Assembly (NCBI GenBank): GCA_027943245.1
Contig: JANDJZ010000604.1
Span: 1-25,958 of the forward strand
Source: Acanthamoeba sp. SK_2022b
Lineage: Eukaryota; Discosea; Longamoebia; Acanthamoebidae
Direction: 5' to 3'
Length of the DNA: 25,958 nucleotides
Below are positions 1 to 9,951 of this stretch, piece after piece; position 1 is the first letter of the stretch, and each line of letters starts with the position of its first letter. The position numbers and the translations under genes are program-made. The notes beneath the pieces were generated by a model. That model worked only from the letters and a program-made list of their open reading frames with translations. It was not told the DNA's origin and ran no database searches.

Positions 1-178
1 CCAGCTCACGTCGCTCCTCCTCGCTCATCATGACGAAGCCCCAGGGTGAAAGATTTGATGCACCCGTAGGATTCGATGCAGCCGGCGCAGCCGGTTCGCT
101 CACCTCCTCGAACTCGTCGATGAAGTCGTCCACGGCATCACGCAGCCCACCGAACCTGAATCGACTGCCATCTTCCAT
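1..178 (-). CDS. N-terminus of an unrecognised protein, cut by the left edge
   Basis: An ATG at 178 opens a reading frame with no stop through the left edge (59 codons visible), which is why it looks like the 5' end of a gene leaving the window. The protein begins MEDGSRFRFGGLRDAVDD, is acidic at first (DDFIDEFEE), then has an Ala/Pro/Ser-rich linker and ends with MMSEEERREL. A GTGAGC at 103 could be a splice donor, but the frame stays open through it, so I cannot tell whether the first exon ends at 104. No domain is recognisable in this short piece and I assign no function. It is transcribed away from the transporter gene's 3' end, in the same direction. Confidence 0.55.
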   Translation of the reverse strand, partial: MEDGSRFRFGGLRDAVDDFIDEFEEVSEPAAPAASNPTGASNLSPWGFVMMSEEERREL

Positions 179-654
179 CTTCTCTCTGTTGCGCGCTACA
201 GTAACTACAGTAGCACTTGCGTGGTTTGCACGCACCTCACCAACGGAATCGGCAAATGAAAAACGCCAGAACCGGGCCCAGCGCAGGACGAGAGCTTCGT
301 GACCTTTTCCAACCCCCCCCCCCCAACCCAACGAACTTATGGTCGTCTGCCACATATACACACTGTCTGCTACTTGATTGTTTTTGATCGATCATTGTGT
401 GGTGCGCACAGCAGGATGCTCTCCGCTCTCTCTCAGCTCTATCTTACACGATTCGTCTCCCCATCGCTCTCTCTTCTCTCTCCTCTCTTCTCTCTCTTCT
501 TGCGCGCCTCCCCCTCTCCCTCGCCCATCTACCTCTTGTCTCCCACCCACTCTGGTCCTGCCTGCTCCCCGCGCTCCGTATCCTGAACCTGTATAGCAGC
601 ATTGTGCATTGGACGTTGGGTTTGGGTTTGGTGTTCCACCGGGAGACTGACACT
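179..654. other. Spacer with poly-C run and pyrimidine-rich tract
   Basis: This stretch lies between the stop of the transporter gene (655) and the start of the left-edge gene (178), both on the minus strand. It holds a run of C around 309 to 322 and a long CT-rich tract around 410 to 535. On the minus strand the tract is GA-rich and lies upstream of the left-edge gene, where such tracts often sit in promoters or 5' leaders. I see no gene in it; the ORFs here are low-complexity Ser/Leu/Pro readings of the CT tract. Confidence 0.6.
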
Positions 655-2651
655 TCAGGCATCGAGCTTCTCTTGGGATTCGACCTTGATGGATTCCAGG
701 GCGGCGAGTCGCTTCTGCTCCTTGATGGTGTACTCCTGGTAGCTGTAGGCGCAGATGCCCGCGAACGCCACGATGCAGCCCAGGCCGTTGTAGACCGTGA
801 TCTGAATGTGGAAGCAGCAGTGTAAACTGTGTGCACACGTGTGGCAGTGCGAGAGGAGGTTTGGGTGAGGAGGATGGGTGGAGGTTTACCTCGTTCTGGA
901 AGATAACGACTGAGAGAATGATAACGATGACCACCTTGAGGTTGCCAAACACGGTGAAGGTCAGGGCCGACGTCGACTTGATGGCGAAGAACACGCTCAG
1001 GTCTGTGTGGAACCAATGGAAGATGCCACGGCGTGAGCGGGAGTCACGGGCAGGATCGCGGTCATGACGAGGCACAGCCCCCCTCCCCCAAATGAAGTGC
1101 GACTAGGGGACGCGTACTGAGGAGGAACGCAACGAAGCCAGAGAACAAGAGAAGCGTTACGATGCCGGACGCGCTGACGTCGGCGTAGGAATGGTTCATC
1201 ACGCCTGCGGACTCGAAATAGACTGTATGACAGTCACCAAATTCGGGGACGGGTGAGGACCACAGACTCAGCCACGATGCGGGGATGCGCGTGTGACGTA
1301 CAAGCAAAGGGCAAGTTGACCAGGAACGCAAGCGGAGCCTGAGAGCGCGTCGGTTACAAAGTATTCATCTTTGTTAATAATAATAATAACAACAACAGCA
1401 ACAACAACAATTAAAATAATTAAAATACCAACCATGGCAAATAAAGGATGGCATCGCAGGGCAAGGCAAACAGGAGGCGACCCGTACCATGTAGTACAAA
1501 AGGTTGACCGAGTCAAGGCGGTACTGGCCCGTGAGCAGGACCGACGACAGCACACTCTGCACAGCTGCAAGACCACAAGCGCAGTCGCAATTAGACGACC
1601 GACATGGACGCACCAAAGACAAAGGAGGGCGGGGGAGAGGAGTACCGGTGGTGAGACAGGCGATGAGCGCGCAGCTGAATCCGATCATTTCAAAATTGAC
1701 TTCGGTGGCGGTGGCCATTGCCACTCCGCCCACCACGGGGATCAGCGCCAGGTAGATGCCCGTGGGGAACGTCCTGTAGTTGGAACGTGAGCCACGACAT
1801 CGCATGGAGTTCTTTGGGTGGCCTACGTACATCCCGAGCCCAAACACTTGCAACAGCACAGTGAACGCCGGTACAGCGGACTGTGGAGGAGGAAAGAGAG
1901 AAGGGAGCTGGTGTCAGCAAAGTGCTTCATTGCAGCGCCCAGTCCGGCCGTGCGATCCACGGAACAGGTTAATAAATTGCACCTTGATGGTTTGCATGAA
2001 GGAGACGGGGATGAATCGCAAGCTGATGTTGCCCAGGATGATATTGACAAAGAAGACGAGGCTGTGGCATGTCGAGAAGCGGCCCCGACGCGTGCACGCG
2101 ACACACGAGAGAAGGGAGAGAGGAGTGGGAAAGGATTAGCGATGCCTTTTGGCTGGGCGCGAGCCCACAGAACGCAACAAAATCGTCACGCGCGTAGAAG
2201 CTGGGAGGGTGAAGCTGTACGCGAGAGGGAAGACGTTGGTGAGGCAGTTGTTCAGAGGTATCTGCACAAAGGGCACAACCTTGAACACCTGCACCATCAA
2301 CAAGGCCGCCACCACAGCACAAATGTAAGTGAGCACATGCGAGGAAGGGAGTGAAAGTGAAAATGCAGAGCTGGAGGGAGGGTAGCGTTACGCGCAGGGT
2401 GAGCCACGCTCCTATGCTGCACACCAACATATGCACCTGGAGGGGAAAAGTTGCACGATCAACAACTTGGCCTTGGAAGTTAAGGTGTTGCAGGGGCGGT
2501 CACGCACTCCGGTGAGGGTGAGCGGGTAGGCAAATTGGAGGATCTGGAATATCCATTTGTTGGCGATGACTGTTACGATGTTGGTGGACCACCACAGCAG
2601 GATCGACACCACCGCCGCTTGTCCGGAACTCATCTCTGGCAACAGACCCAT
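655..2651 (-). CDS. Nucleotide-sugar / triose-phosphate transporter family protein (SLC35-like)
   Basis: Eleven exons: 2651-2508, 2436-2392, 2288-2221, 2061-1983, 1880-1831, 1773-1646, 1564-1488, 1338-1302, 1222-1118, 1002-890, 801-655. All phases agree and give 330 residues, the usual length of TPT/DUF250 drug-metabolite-superfamily antiporters with about ten membrane helices. Family hallmarks are the N-terminal NIVTVIANKWIFQ, the mid region LRFIPVSFMQTIKSAVPAF, and the C-terminal block STSALTFTVFGNLK followed by VVIVIILSVVIFQNE and a GYNxxG-like last helix. The C-terminal block resembles nucleotide-sugar transporters that move UDP- or GDP-sugars into the Golgi or ER against a nucleoside monophosphate. 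The substrate cannot be read from sequence. The tail (KEQKRLAALESIK) is cytosolic and charged. The start is the first ATG in frame; a further ATG lies six codons downstream. Confidence 0.88.
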
Positions 2652-3044
2652 GTTTCTGTTGTGCAACGGCCCTTAAGATTCTGCAAACCACACGGCAAAC
2701 TGACAATCGCAAATCGATCAAAAATCAAGAACTGCGCGGAAATCAAGGTTGGGGCTGGTACAATATCTTCTTGAAGATGACAACGAAGAGCAAGGAGCGG
2801 ACAGGGGCTCGAGAGGCGAGAGAAAGAGACAAACCAGGTAGCGTGGCCGTTGCTGCCTCAGTTGCCAAATTGGCGTCTCTCCGGCTGCAAGGTGGGGAGG
2901 AAAAGGGAAATGCAAATGAAAACGAGCTTGGCCAACTGTGAAGCAAAGCACGTGAATTCAACGAAACAACACGCGCGCCAAGGCGGCCACTCTGGAATGA
3001 GCTAGGTTGAGGAACGGGAACGGGATCAGGAATGAGGCCTAGGC
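2652..3044. other. Spacer between two minus-strand genes
   Basis: About 390 bases lie between the transporter start (2651) and the upstream gene's stop (3045). They should hold the transporter's promoter and the upstream gene's 3' UTR. A small palindromic tandem of AGGCCT/CCTAGG is at 3036-3050, next to the stop codon. I find no coding exon or RNA gene here. Confidence 0.5.
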
Positions 3045-6000
3045 CTAGGCGCGCCACCGCTCGAGGTGAATCCGTGAGTCCGGAGACTGCACCGGCTCGC
3101 TGATGGTGAGCTCCAGGGGCTCCGCAGTGATGAGCGACCACGTCTCCTCTCTGACCGTCGCATCCGATCAGCCCATTGTTGTGTGATTACCGCGCTGGAA
3201 CGATGTGTCGGCGTACCGCTGAGAGGGTTCGAGCATGTCGATGTACATCAGGTGTCGCCCGGGCGTGTTAAGGCGGTAGGCAACCTCATAGGTGCCGTCG
3301 CGCTTGTCCCTCACCTGCGCCTCTCCCTTTGCATTACTTGGGCGGCAACCGTTAGCTTATTGACTTGGGGGCGCACTTTCTGGTCGCAACTCAGCAAGAG
3401 AATGACTGGACCGTACCCGTGTGCGTCTTTGAAGCGGACCCGGAAGACGTCACCGCCCATTTCGCGAGCGTTGCCGTAGTAATCCCTTTTGTGATGAGAT
3501 AGGCCAGAGTGAACACTTGGTTATGTTGGGCGAAAGGGGAAGGCTACCTACCTGGCGACGATCTCGAAGACGTTTGTGGCCCGGACTAAGCCTCCACTCG
3601 AAGCAGCGCCTCTAACTTGGCATTTTGGAGCGAAGCTCTCCTCTGTACGCGCCACAGCACACTTTGTTAGCGGAGTTCTCCTCCTGTACAAGAGGCCGAG
3701 CACCTTCGGCCTCGACCACGACCAGGAACGGACTGCCTTGCACTTGGAATCCGTTGACAGTGATGCGGAGCATGTACTCGCCAGCAATGTCTGTGCTGTA
3801 TCGAGCCTGGTATAGCCCGCCACCCTACGCACATACCGAACATGTACTTGAGTTCTGGAGAAGCTGGAGGCAACGGCCGGGAGAACGGCGGAGGCTACCT
3901 TGTAGGTGATGTCGGCGATCATGTTGAAGGGGCCTGAGAGATGAGCCACTACCGTATCTCCGCCTTCCGCCCTCGAGTTGCCAAACTCGTCCCTGGATAT
4001 CCAGGGACCGCGATTAGGTAGGCCCGGTCCCCGTAGGCAATGATTCTACCGAATCGCGCACCTTGCTTGAATGGTGAAGGTGCCGGGAGGCCGGCCATGG
4101 CGCGGTGAAGCCCGGGGCCTTGGACGACCGAGCTCAGCGCATCTGTTGGTCCTGGTACGCCCTGCACCTCGAACGGGCTGTGGGCTAACTCATAAGCCAA
4201 TTCCGGCGGGGCTACTCAGCGCGGGCTGCAACGTGCCTGTTACGCAATGGAATGCCCCGGTGAGAGAGGGAGACGTTGTACAGCGCAGCCCTGGAGACGC
4301 GGTAGAACTGTGTATAAGTTCCGTTGCCGTAGTCCACGATGGCAGATTTGTCCACGTAGGGGCCTGCGTGGAAGGAACATTGATCAGCAGCCAGTCTCTT
4401 TGTTGGTAACAGAAGAGAAGCATACCGTCGATATGCAGGGTGAACTGTTCGCCTCCAGTCGTCATCGGCTGGCCGTGGATATCGACGGTCTGTATGTGGA
4501 TAGGCACCTGCTCACCTGTGTAGGCGTTGGTGGAAGTGAAAGAAGCAAGGCCTGCCAAACGTGCCGTACCCGCTTGAACGAAGTTGCCGGTCCCGCGCCC
4601 GTACACATACGAGCGCTCTGGTGACAGCTCGGCCTTCGTTCCATTGAAGCAGTGGGTGTCGGTCACAGTCACGCGCAGGAAGTTAACTGGCGAGTTGGCC
4701 ATGCAGAAGTCCTAGTATAAAGGTACTGCCATCAGTGCAGCAAGACACAACGCGGCCTGCAGGGGAAGGCCTAAACCTGATAGCGGGTGTAGACCGCTTG
4801 TAGGGTGAGCCCCATGAGCGGAGCGTCTTTGCATTCCTGCCAATGTGACCACAACAATCATAATGGTAAACCTACTGCATAAGACACGCAAGCACCCCAG
4901 AAAACGGGGGCTTACCTCATACAGAGATCTGCAGAAGGCTGAGCATATCCGCATGTGCTGTAGGTCGTTGATGGTGTCATATGGCTCCAAGAATTGTGGG
5001 CGGCGGGGACTGCAGTGGTGGCCACACCACAGGTCCTCAAACATCGCCACACATCGGGTATTGTGCTGGCAACGCATCGCGTTTGTATCGGCACTGGGCA
5101 AAAAAAGATTAACGTCTAGACTCACCTTGAACACTGGACCTATGGCTCTTGTGAGCCAGTTGTCCACCGACCTGTCATCTTCGGCCGTGCAACATGCCTT
5201 GTCATTGTACCACTCGCACCGCTTGAGTTTCGGGTCGGGCTGGAAGTGGAAAGAATTAGACGGTTGCAGGAAACAGAAAGACGGGCGAGGTGATGATATG
5301 GCGAGAGAGCGCACACGTCGCGCTCGTCGGTTGGTTTTGGGAACAAGACACTTGTTGTGGTCAATAACTGTGGTATAGGCAGGGCTGTTGCTCACATGCT
5401 TGCCCTCCAACATGACTGATATACGATACCGCCCTAACAACATATCAAGTTTAGCCACTGAGCAGCTTGCAACCTACCACCTCTCCGAGGGAATGAGTGG
5501 ACAACAGACCTGGCTCAGAGACGACGAACGAAACGGAGTAGAGACCGTCCAACAAGTCGGTTTGCTCGACATCAATGTACAGTCCCTCCGGAACCTGTTG
5601 CACTCGCACCTCAAAGTGATCCCCGCCATCGCGCACTTCCTCACCTCGTGCATCCACCGCCTGCTCAGTGGGCAGGTCAACAACGCGGCTGAGACCGAAG
5701 AATCAGAGCAAGAGGCAGACCTGGATGAAGAAGCTCCACCGACCGGCAAAATCTGCTGTCAGACCCTGTCCGTACGCGAACGATGTCTCTGCACTTGCAA
5801 CAGTAGTTCGTCCGTTGAAGCAGGTGTGCGTGTGGTGGCCTCCCCTGCGCGTACGTGGCGGCAGTGGTCAACAACTCCCCCTCCCATTGCTGAGGATTGT
5901 AGTAGCCGTACCCAGACTTGGTCTTGATATCCTCCACCACGACGATCTCCACATCTGGTGGAGCCATCGCCTTGCAGAACTCTTCCGCTGCCGTGTTGAC

Positions 6001-6523
6001 GTCTTCGCCCCAGGTCATCGCCGCTTCCCAGGATGACGCTTTCGCTAAATTGTAGGTCGTGTCTCGGCCACTGCACGCAGCATATAGCCGATCGCAGAAG
6101 GAGGAGCACAGCCGGTAGGAGTAGCGGATTGGCTGCGAAGCAACGGTCTCTACCCTTTCGACGAAGTCGCTTTGCGCAGGTGAGCACAACAAACCGCAGC
6201 GCATCACGTGGAGGAGCGACAAGCACTCCCCATCGCTGCCGCCCTGCACACCGCGCTTCTGCGAGACGTAGAGCCAGCGGATAAGGTCGTTCGTGTCTCG
6301 ATGGTCACAGCACGCGTTGTCTGCATACCACGAGCACGTGGTGATTGGTGGTTGGGGCTGTTGGCGACCATCTTGTCAGCGCTATCGCCATCCCCGAGAG
6401 TTGGTAGGGGGGGAGTACCTTATGTGGGGCCTCCTCGTTCTGGTACGGACACTGGAGTGGCTGTCGCTCCGCTCCGGAGCTTACCAGAAACAACAGCACC
6501 AGGAGGCCCCACGCCCGCACCAT
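3045..6523 (-). CDS. Secreted protein with two folate-receptor-like domains and four filamin-type Ig repeats (one frameshift)
   Basis: Eighteen exons: 6523-6419, 6357-5912, 5844-5721, 5660-5510, 5433-5315, 5239-5126, 5065-4916, 4836-4777, 4711-4570, 4515-4426, 4363-4244, 4184-4062, 3992-3899, 3806-3704, 3642-3552, 3485-3417, 3336-3217, 3150-3045, about 775 residues. Residues 1-18 (MVRAWGLLVLLFLVSSGA) form a signal peptide. A cysteine-rich domain near 43-165 has CSWYADNACC, GLLCSPAQ and RLCSSFCDRLYAACS, the cysteine pattern of folate-receptor-like proteins. Filamin repeat 1 is near 195-300 (SFAYGQGL, LYSVSFVVSEPG). A second cysteine-rich domain at 316-423 repeats the pattern (CEWYNDKACC, DLWCGHHCSP, RICSAFCRSLYEECKDA). 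Filamin repeats 2 to 4 follow (SYVYGRGTG; GPGLHRAMAG, RDEFGNSRAEGGD; VFEIVARDYYGN). The last 35 residues are unassigned, and there is no membrane anchor. Exon 12 is one base short of keeping frame (see findings). Ligand and role are unknown; an extracellular adhesion or surface role is inference. Confidence 0.82.
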
Positions 6524-6810
6524 GACCTGATGGTTGGACTGTATTGTCTGTTTAATTTTCTTTTTTTTCTTATTTTACCCTCCCGTTGTGTCGGTTGGTT
6601 GTTTTCGAGCAGAACCCGCTAACACATTTGAAGCGATTTCTGCAGACGAGCCACAACGACATCGGGCACCAGCGGTGTAATTTTCTGGTATTTCGTGCCA
6701 ACCTCACGCAGTTTGGGCCAGGGAGCGTGGAAAGGAGTTTGCACCACCAGAATCAAAAGCCTCCAACAACTCATACCGATTGATAGAGATCCGCTGCTAC
6801 ATCGCCCAAA
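6524..6810. promoter_or_regulatory. Shared divergent promoter region
   Basis: The secreted folate-receptor-like/filamin gene starts leftward at 6523 and the Rab gene rightward at 6811, so these 287 bases must carry both promoters. A T-rich tract (about 6551-6578) is the most distinct element. I see no clear TATA box and no exon. Confidence 0.5.
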
Positions 6811-8029
6811 ATGAATAGTGACTCAACAGATGCGCCTGACTACCTTCTCAAGAGTGCGCCAATAGCCCTGTTGGGAATCCTCTTCCGCTACTTTTAGCTC
6901 ACATCTCACATCTTCTATGCTTCAGTCGTCATCGTGGGCGATTCTGGTGTTGGCAAGTCAAACATCATGTCCCGGTTTACCAACGACACCTTTGAGGAAA
7001 GCTCTAAAACAACGATTGGTGTTGCATTCGCCACCAAGAACATGGCCGTAGAGACGAACGAGAGCACAAAAGACTGTAAGAAGCAAGTCAAACTGCAGGT
7101 CTGGGATACCGGTACGTGCTCCCTATGCATCGCCACCTCTTCCTGCTCCCTAATTCTCATCGAACGCCACTACTCGAATCTACGCACGATTTCAAACGTT
7201 CCAGCCGGACAAGAACGATACCGAGCCCTTAGCAGCGCGTGCGTTTGCCCTTACATGTTTCCTTTGCGTCTATACCCTGCTGACGGGTGCGTTATCTGGT
7301 TCTCGTTCCAGATATTACCGTGGAGCCCAGGGCGCGTTGGTCGTCTACGATATCACGTCTCGGGAATCGCTCGACTCCATTCCCAAGTGGCTCGAGGTTC
7401 GTACTTGCACAACTGCCTCTGGCCTGCTCTCTGGCGATGTGTGTCAGTCTCTTATTCCTATCCAATCAGGAAATCGACAAGTACTGCACGCAGGACGTTG
7501 TCGTTACGCTTGTAGGCAACAAGCTCGATCTGAGTGAGAACGTACGTAGCGACCTTGTTTCCACCTCTTGCCGCCACCTTATGCCTCTTGACTCATTCTT
7601 TCTCATACGCCAGCGATGCGTGAGCGTCGAGGAGGGAAAGAAGGTTGCCGCCAGGGAGAACATGTTCTTTATCGAGACTTCGGCCAAGGACGCCACCAAC
7701 ATCGAAAAGGCCTTCACTCACCTCATCAAAGGTTCGGCCCTACGTTATTTGGCCACGCCCTTCGGACCTTGGCTGACCCTTTACATTACACAGAGATCAT
7801 CCAAAGCAACCTTTCCCAGGTCAACAACGAGAAGAAGATCAGCAAGGTAAGTGTGACTTGGACTGGCCCCTCCCGATCATGTCTTCTGACCTTGTCCTCG
7901 TTCCACTTCTTCTTTCCCATATCTCTGTTCTTGAAGGCGCCCTCGGACGCTGGCATCACTTTGAAGCCGCCAGAGGACGAAGCAACGAGCGATCCCAACG
8001 CCCCGCCCCAGCCTGGGTGCAGTTGCTGA
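6811..8029 (+). CDS. Rab-family small GTPase, Rab11-like
   Basis: Eight exons: 6811-6853, 6926-7111, 7205-7238, 7312-7396, 7470-7541, 7614-7731, 7794-7846, 7937-8029, in consistent phase, give 227 residues. All GTPase motifs are present: P-loop GDSGVGKS, switch [24 protein letters not shown] and ETSAK. The C-terminus GCSC is a double-geranylgeranylation signal. The switch region and [21 protein letters not shown] resemble Rab11/RabA, which act in recycling endosome and trans-Golgi traffic and, in amoebae, at the contractile vacuole. The loop between strands 2 and 3 is longer than usual ([18 protein letters not shown]). The C-terminal hypervariable region is acidic and proline-rich. The first ATG in frame with the P-loop exon after splicing was chosen as start. 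Confidence 0.9.
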
Positions 8030-8241
8030 AACTCTTCGCCCACCCGCACGCGGGCGTACACAGTTTTGCTCCGCGCACCGTGCGAGGAGGCGTTGGGAGA
8101 GTGGAGAAGGGTGGGCCCATGGTGTATATCGGGAGAGGAGGCAAGAGGCACCAGCATTATTTATACAAATCTATCATCAACTCAATACTCGCCCGTAGCG
8201 TTAAATACTTGCAAAAAGACAACACAGCAAACAAAGACAGC

Positions 8242-9783
8242 ATGCCTCGCAATCCATCGGTGAGGCTGTCGCGGTCGGCTTCAGGCTTGGGTGCGGCCTC
8301 GAAGGAGGAGGAAGAAATGGAGGTTAATGCCTGGGCTGCAGGCGGGATACTCATGGGCGCAATAGTGGGGTGGGCCTCGTACGCCCCCCACTTCGTGCTG
8401 GCCCACCGCAGGCTCTACACGGCCTCCTCCATCTCGCTCCCCTTCCCTCCCTTGACGCTGCAGTTCAATCTTGGAACACTGCAAGCTGAGTCAAAACTCA
8501 TCGAAGCCCGTGCGCGCCGCGTGAACCAGCCACTTAGCCTCCTTCACCCTGGTTCCCCCCCCCGCTCCTCGGTAATGAATAGGAACATTATCTTCATTTT
8601 ATTAAAGTAGACTCTACTGCGGCACCCAGGGGTGTGGGCCAGCACGGCAGAGACATGGACGAATGCTTTGGTGGGTGCCGCGTGTCGGGTGGTCTACACC
8701 CTTCTCTCCATTGACCTTGACGCGTCGTTGTGGGTACGTGCCTCTTTGCCGCTCTCCTTATGCCTCCCGCTTTGCCTGGTGACCTCGCTGACTATGGTGG
8801 AAACAGAAACGCGCTGCCGGTTCAGTCGTGAGCGGACTGCTGAGCTCACTTGCCAGCTTCCCCTTCTTCATCGCCCAGACCCGCCTCTTCGCTCAGTTGG
8901 TACACCCCTCCCCTCTCTCTTCTCCCCTTGCTACTCATGGACGGGACTTAACTTGCCTAATTCAGGCGGGCGATACCACCACCCTTCCGCTCACGTACAC
9001 GGGCCTCGGCCAGACGCTCAGGAGCGTCAACTACGCTGACGCCTTCCGCTATGCGTATGCGCATCGGCTGCTCTGTCGAGAAAGGAGGCTGCACGAAGCC
9101 ACTTACTCATTCATGTTTCAATGCTGGCGCAGGTTCGTGCCGTACTTCCTGTTCTCTATGACGACCGATGTGTTAGTCGCTTGGAACTCCTCACGAGAGG
9201 TACCCTCTTCTTCATCTCCATCTCTACCAACAGTTCCTCAATTGCACGAGTGACAGGGGGTCGTGGCGGATTGGCTCTGCCGGAGGCTACCCCCGTTCAA
9301 GCCGCGAAACAAGACCGTCAAGAAGACCAAGCGCCTGATCGCCGAAGGAGCGAGCGTCATGCTCAGCAGTTTGACCGTCTATCTGCTCAGCAGGCAACTC
9401 ACCCACCTCGTCTCGAAGACGCCGGCTCGAACCAGCGACTGACGTGTCGCGTTTGTGTGGTGTAGTCCCTTTAACGTTGTTGCGAGCACCATGGCCATCC
9501 AGGGTAGCGGCCTAGAGGCAGCGCTGGGCGTGCCCCGCTACACGAGTGGCCTGCAGTGTGCAGAGGACATCTTCGTACGACACGGTCCTCTTGCCTTCTA
9601 CCTGGTACGCTACGTCCAGAAACGAAGCCTGCCTCAAGGTTTCCATTCATGGCATGGTCGTGTGGTTTGTGGGGGGGGCAGGACATGGTCCCGAGGCTGT
9701 ATAGCGACCTAGTGCCCCAGATGATGGCGACGACCTTCACGGCGTTCGTCTTCAACGCCTTGGCCTACCTGCGCGAGGAGTGA
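8242..9783 (+). CDS. Divergent mitochondrial-carrier-like membrane protein
   Basis: Eight exons: 8242-8520, 8611-8733, 8807-8899, 8966-9054, 9133-9199, 9257-9393, 9466-9604, 9682-9783, phases consistent, 342 residues. The intron 9055-9132 is a multiple of three with no stop, so it could also be read through. The intron 9394-9465 needs a GC donor. The product is hydrophobic, with a short acidic N-terminal stretch (SKEEEEMEV) and a C-terminal repeat that fits the SLC25 layout: SPFNVVASTMAIQG, then YTSGLQCAEDIFVRHGPLAFY, then a last hydrophobic helix. The middle has the parallel FPFFIAQTRLFAQ. The acidic and basic residues of the canonical PxDxxKxR signature are missing, as in outer-membrane or non-transporting carriers of the MTCH/SLC25A46/Ugo1 type. 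The assignment rests on pattern only. Confidence 0.6.
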
Positions 9784-9951
9784 CAGACTCGTGGAGCCTG
9801 TGGAGAGTTGTACGAGATGAAGAGCGCTGGCCGGCCCGACTACGAGTACACGCGTTTTTTGTTTTTTGTTTTTTTTTGATTTTTTTGTTATTTGTAATTT
9901 GTTATTTATTATTAAAACATTATTTTTTGTTTTATAATCTCTCGACGTCCG
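9784..9951. other. AT-rich convergent 3' region
   Basis: The stop codons of the carrier-like gene (9783) and membrin (9952) face each other across 168 bases. The right half is strongly T-rich (9856-9943), unlike its surroundings, and probably holds polyadenylation signals for both strands (ATTAAA at 9911 on the plus strand). Confidence 0.5.

Noticed and set aside
4712..5458. 248-codon minus-strand open frame as one exon
   Set aside because: It merges real exons of the folate-receptor-like/filamin gene with in-between introns that happen to be open; proper splicing gives the conserved cysteine pattern.
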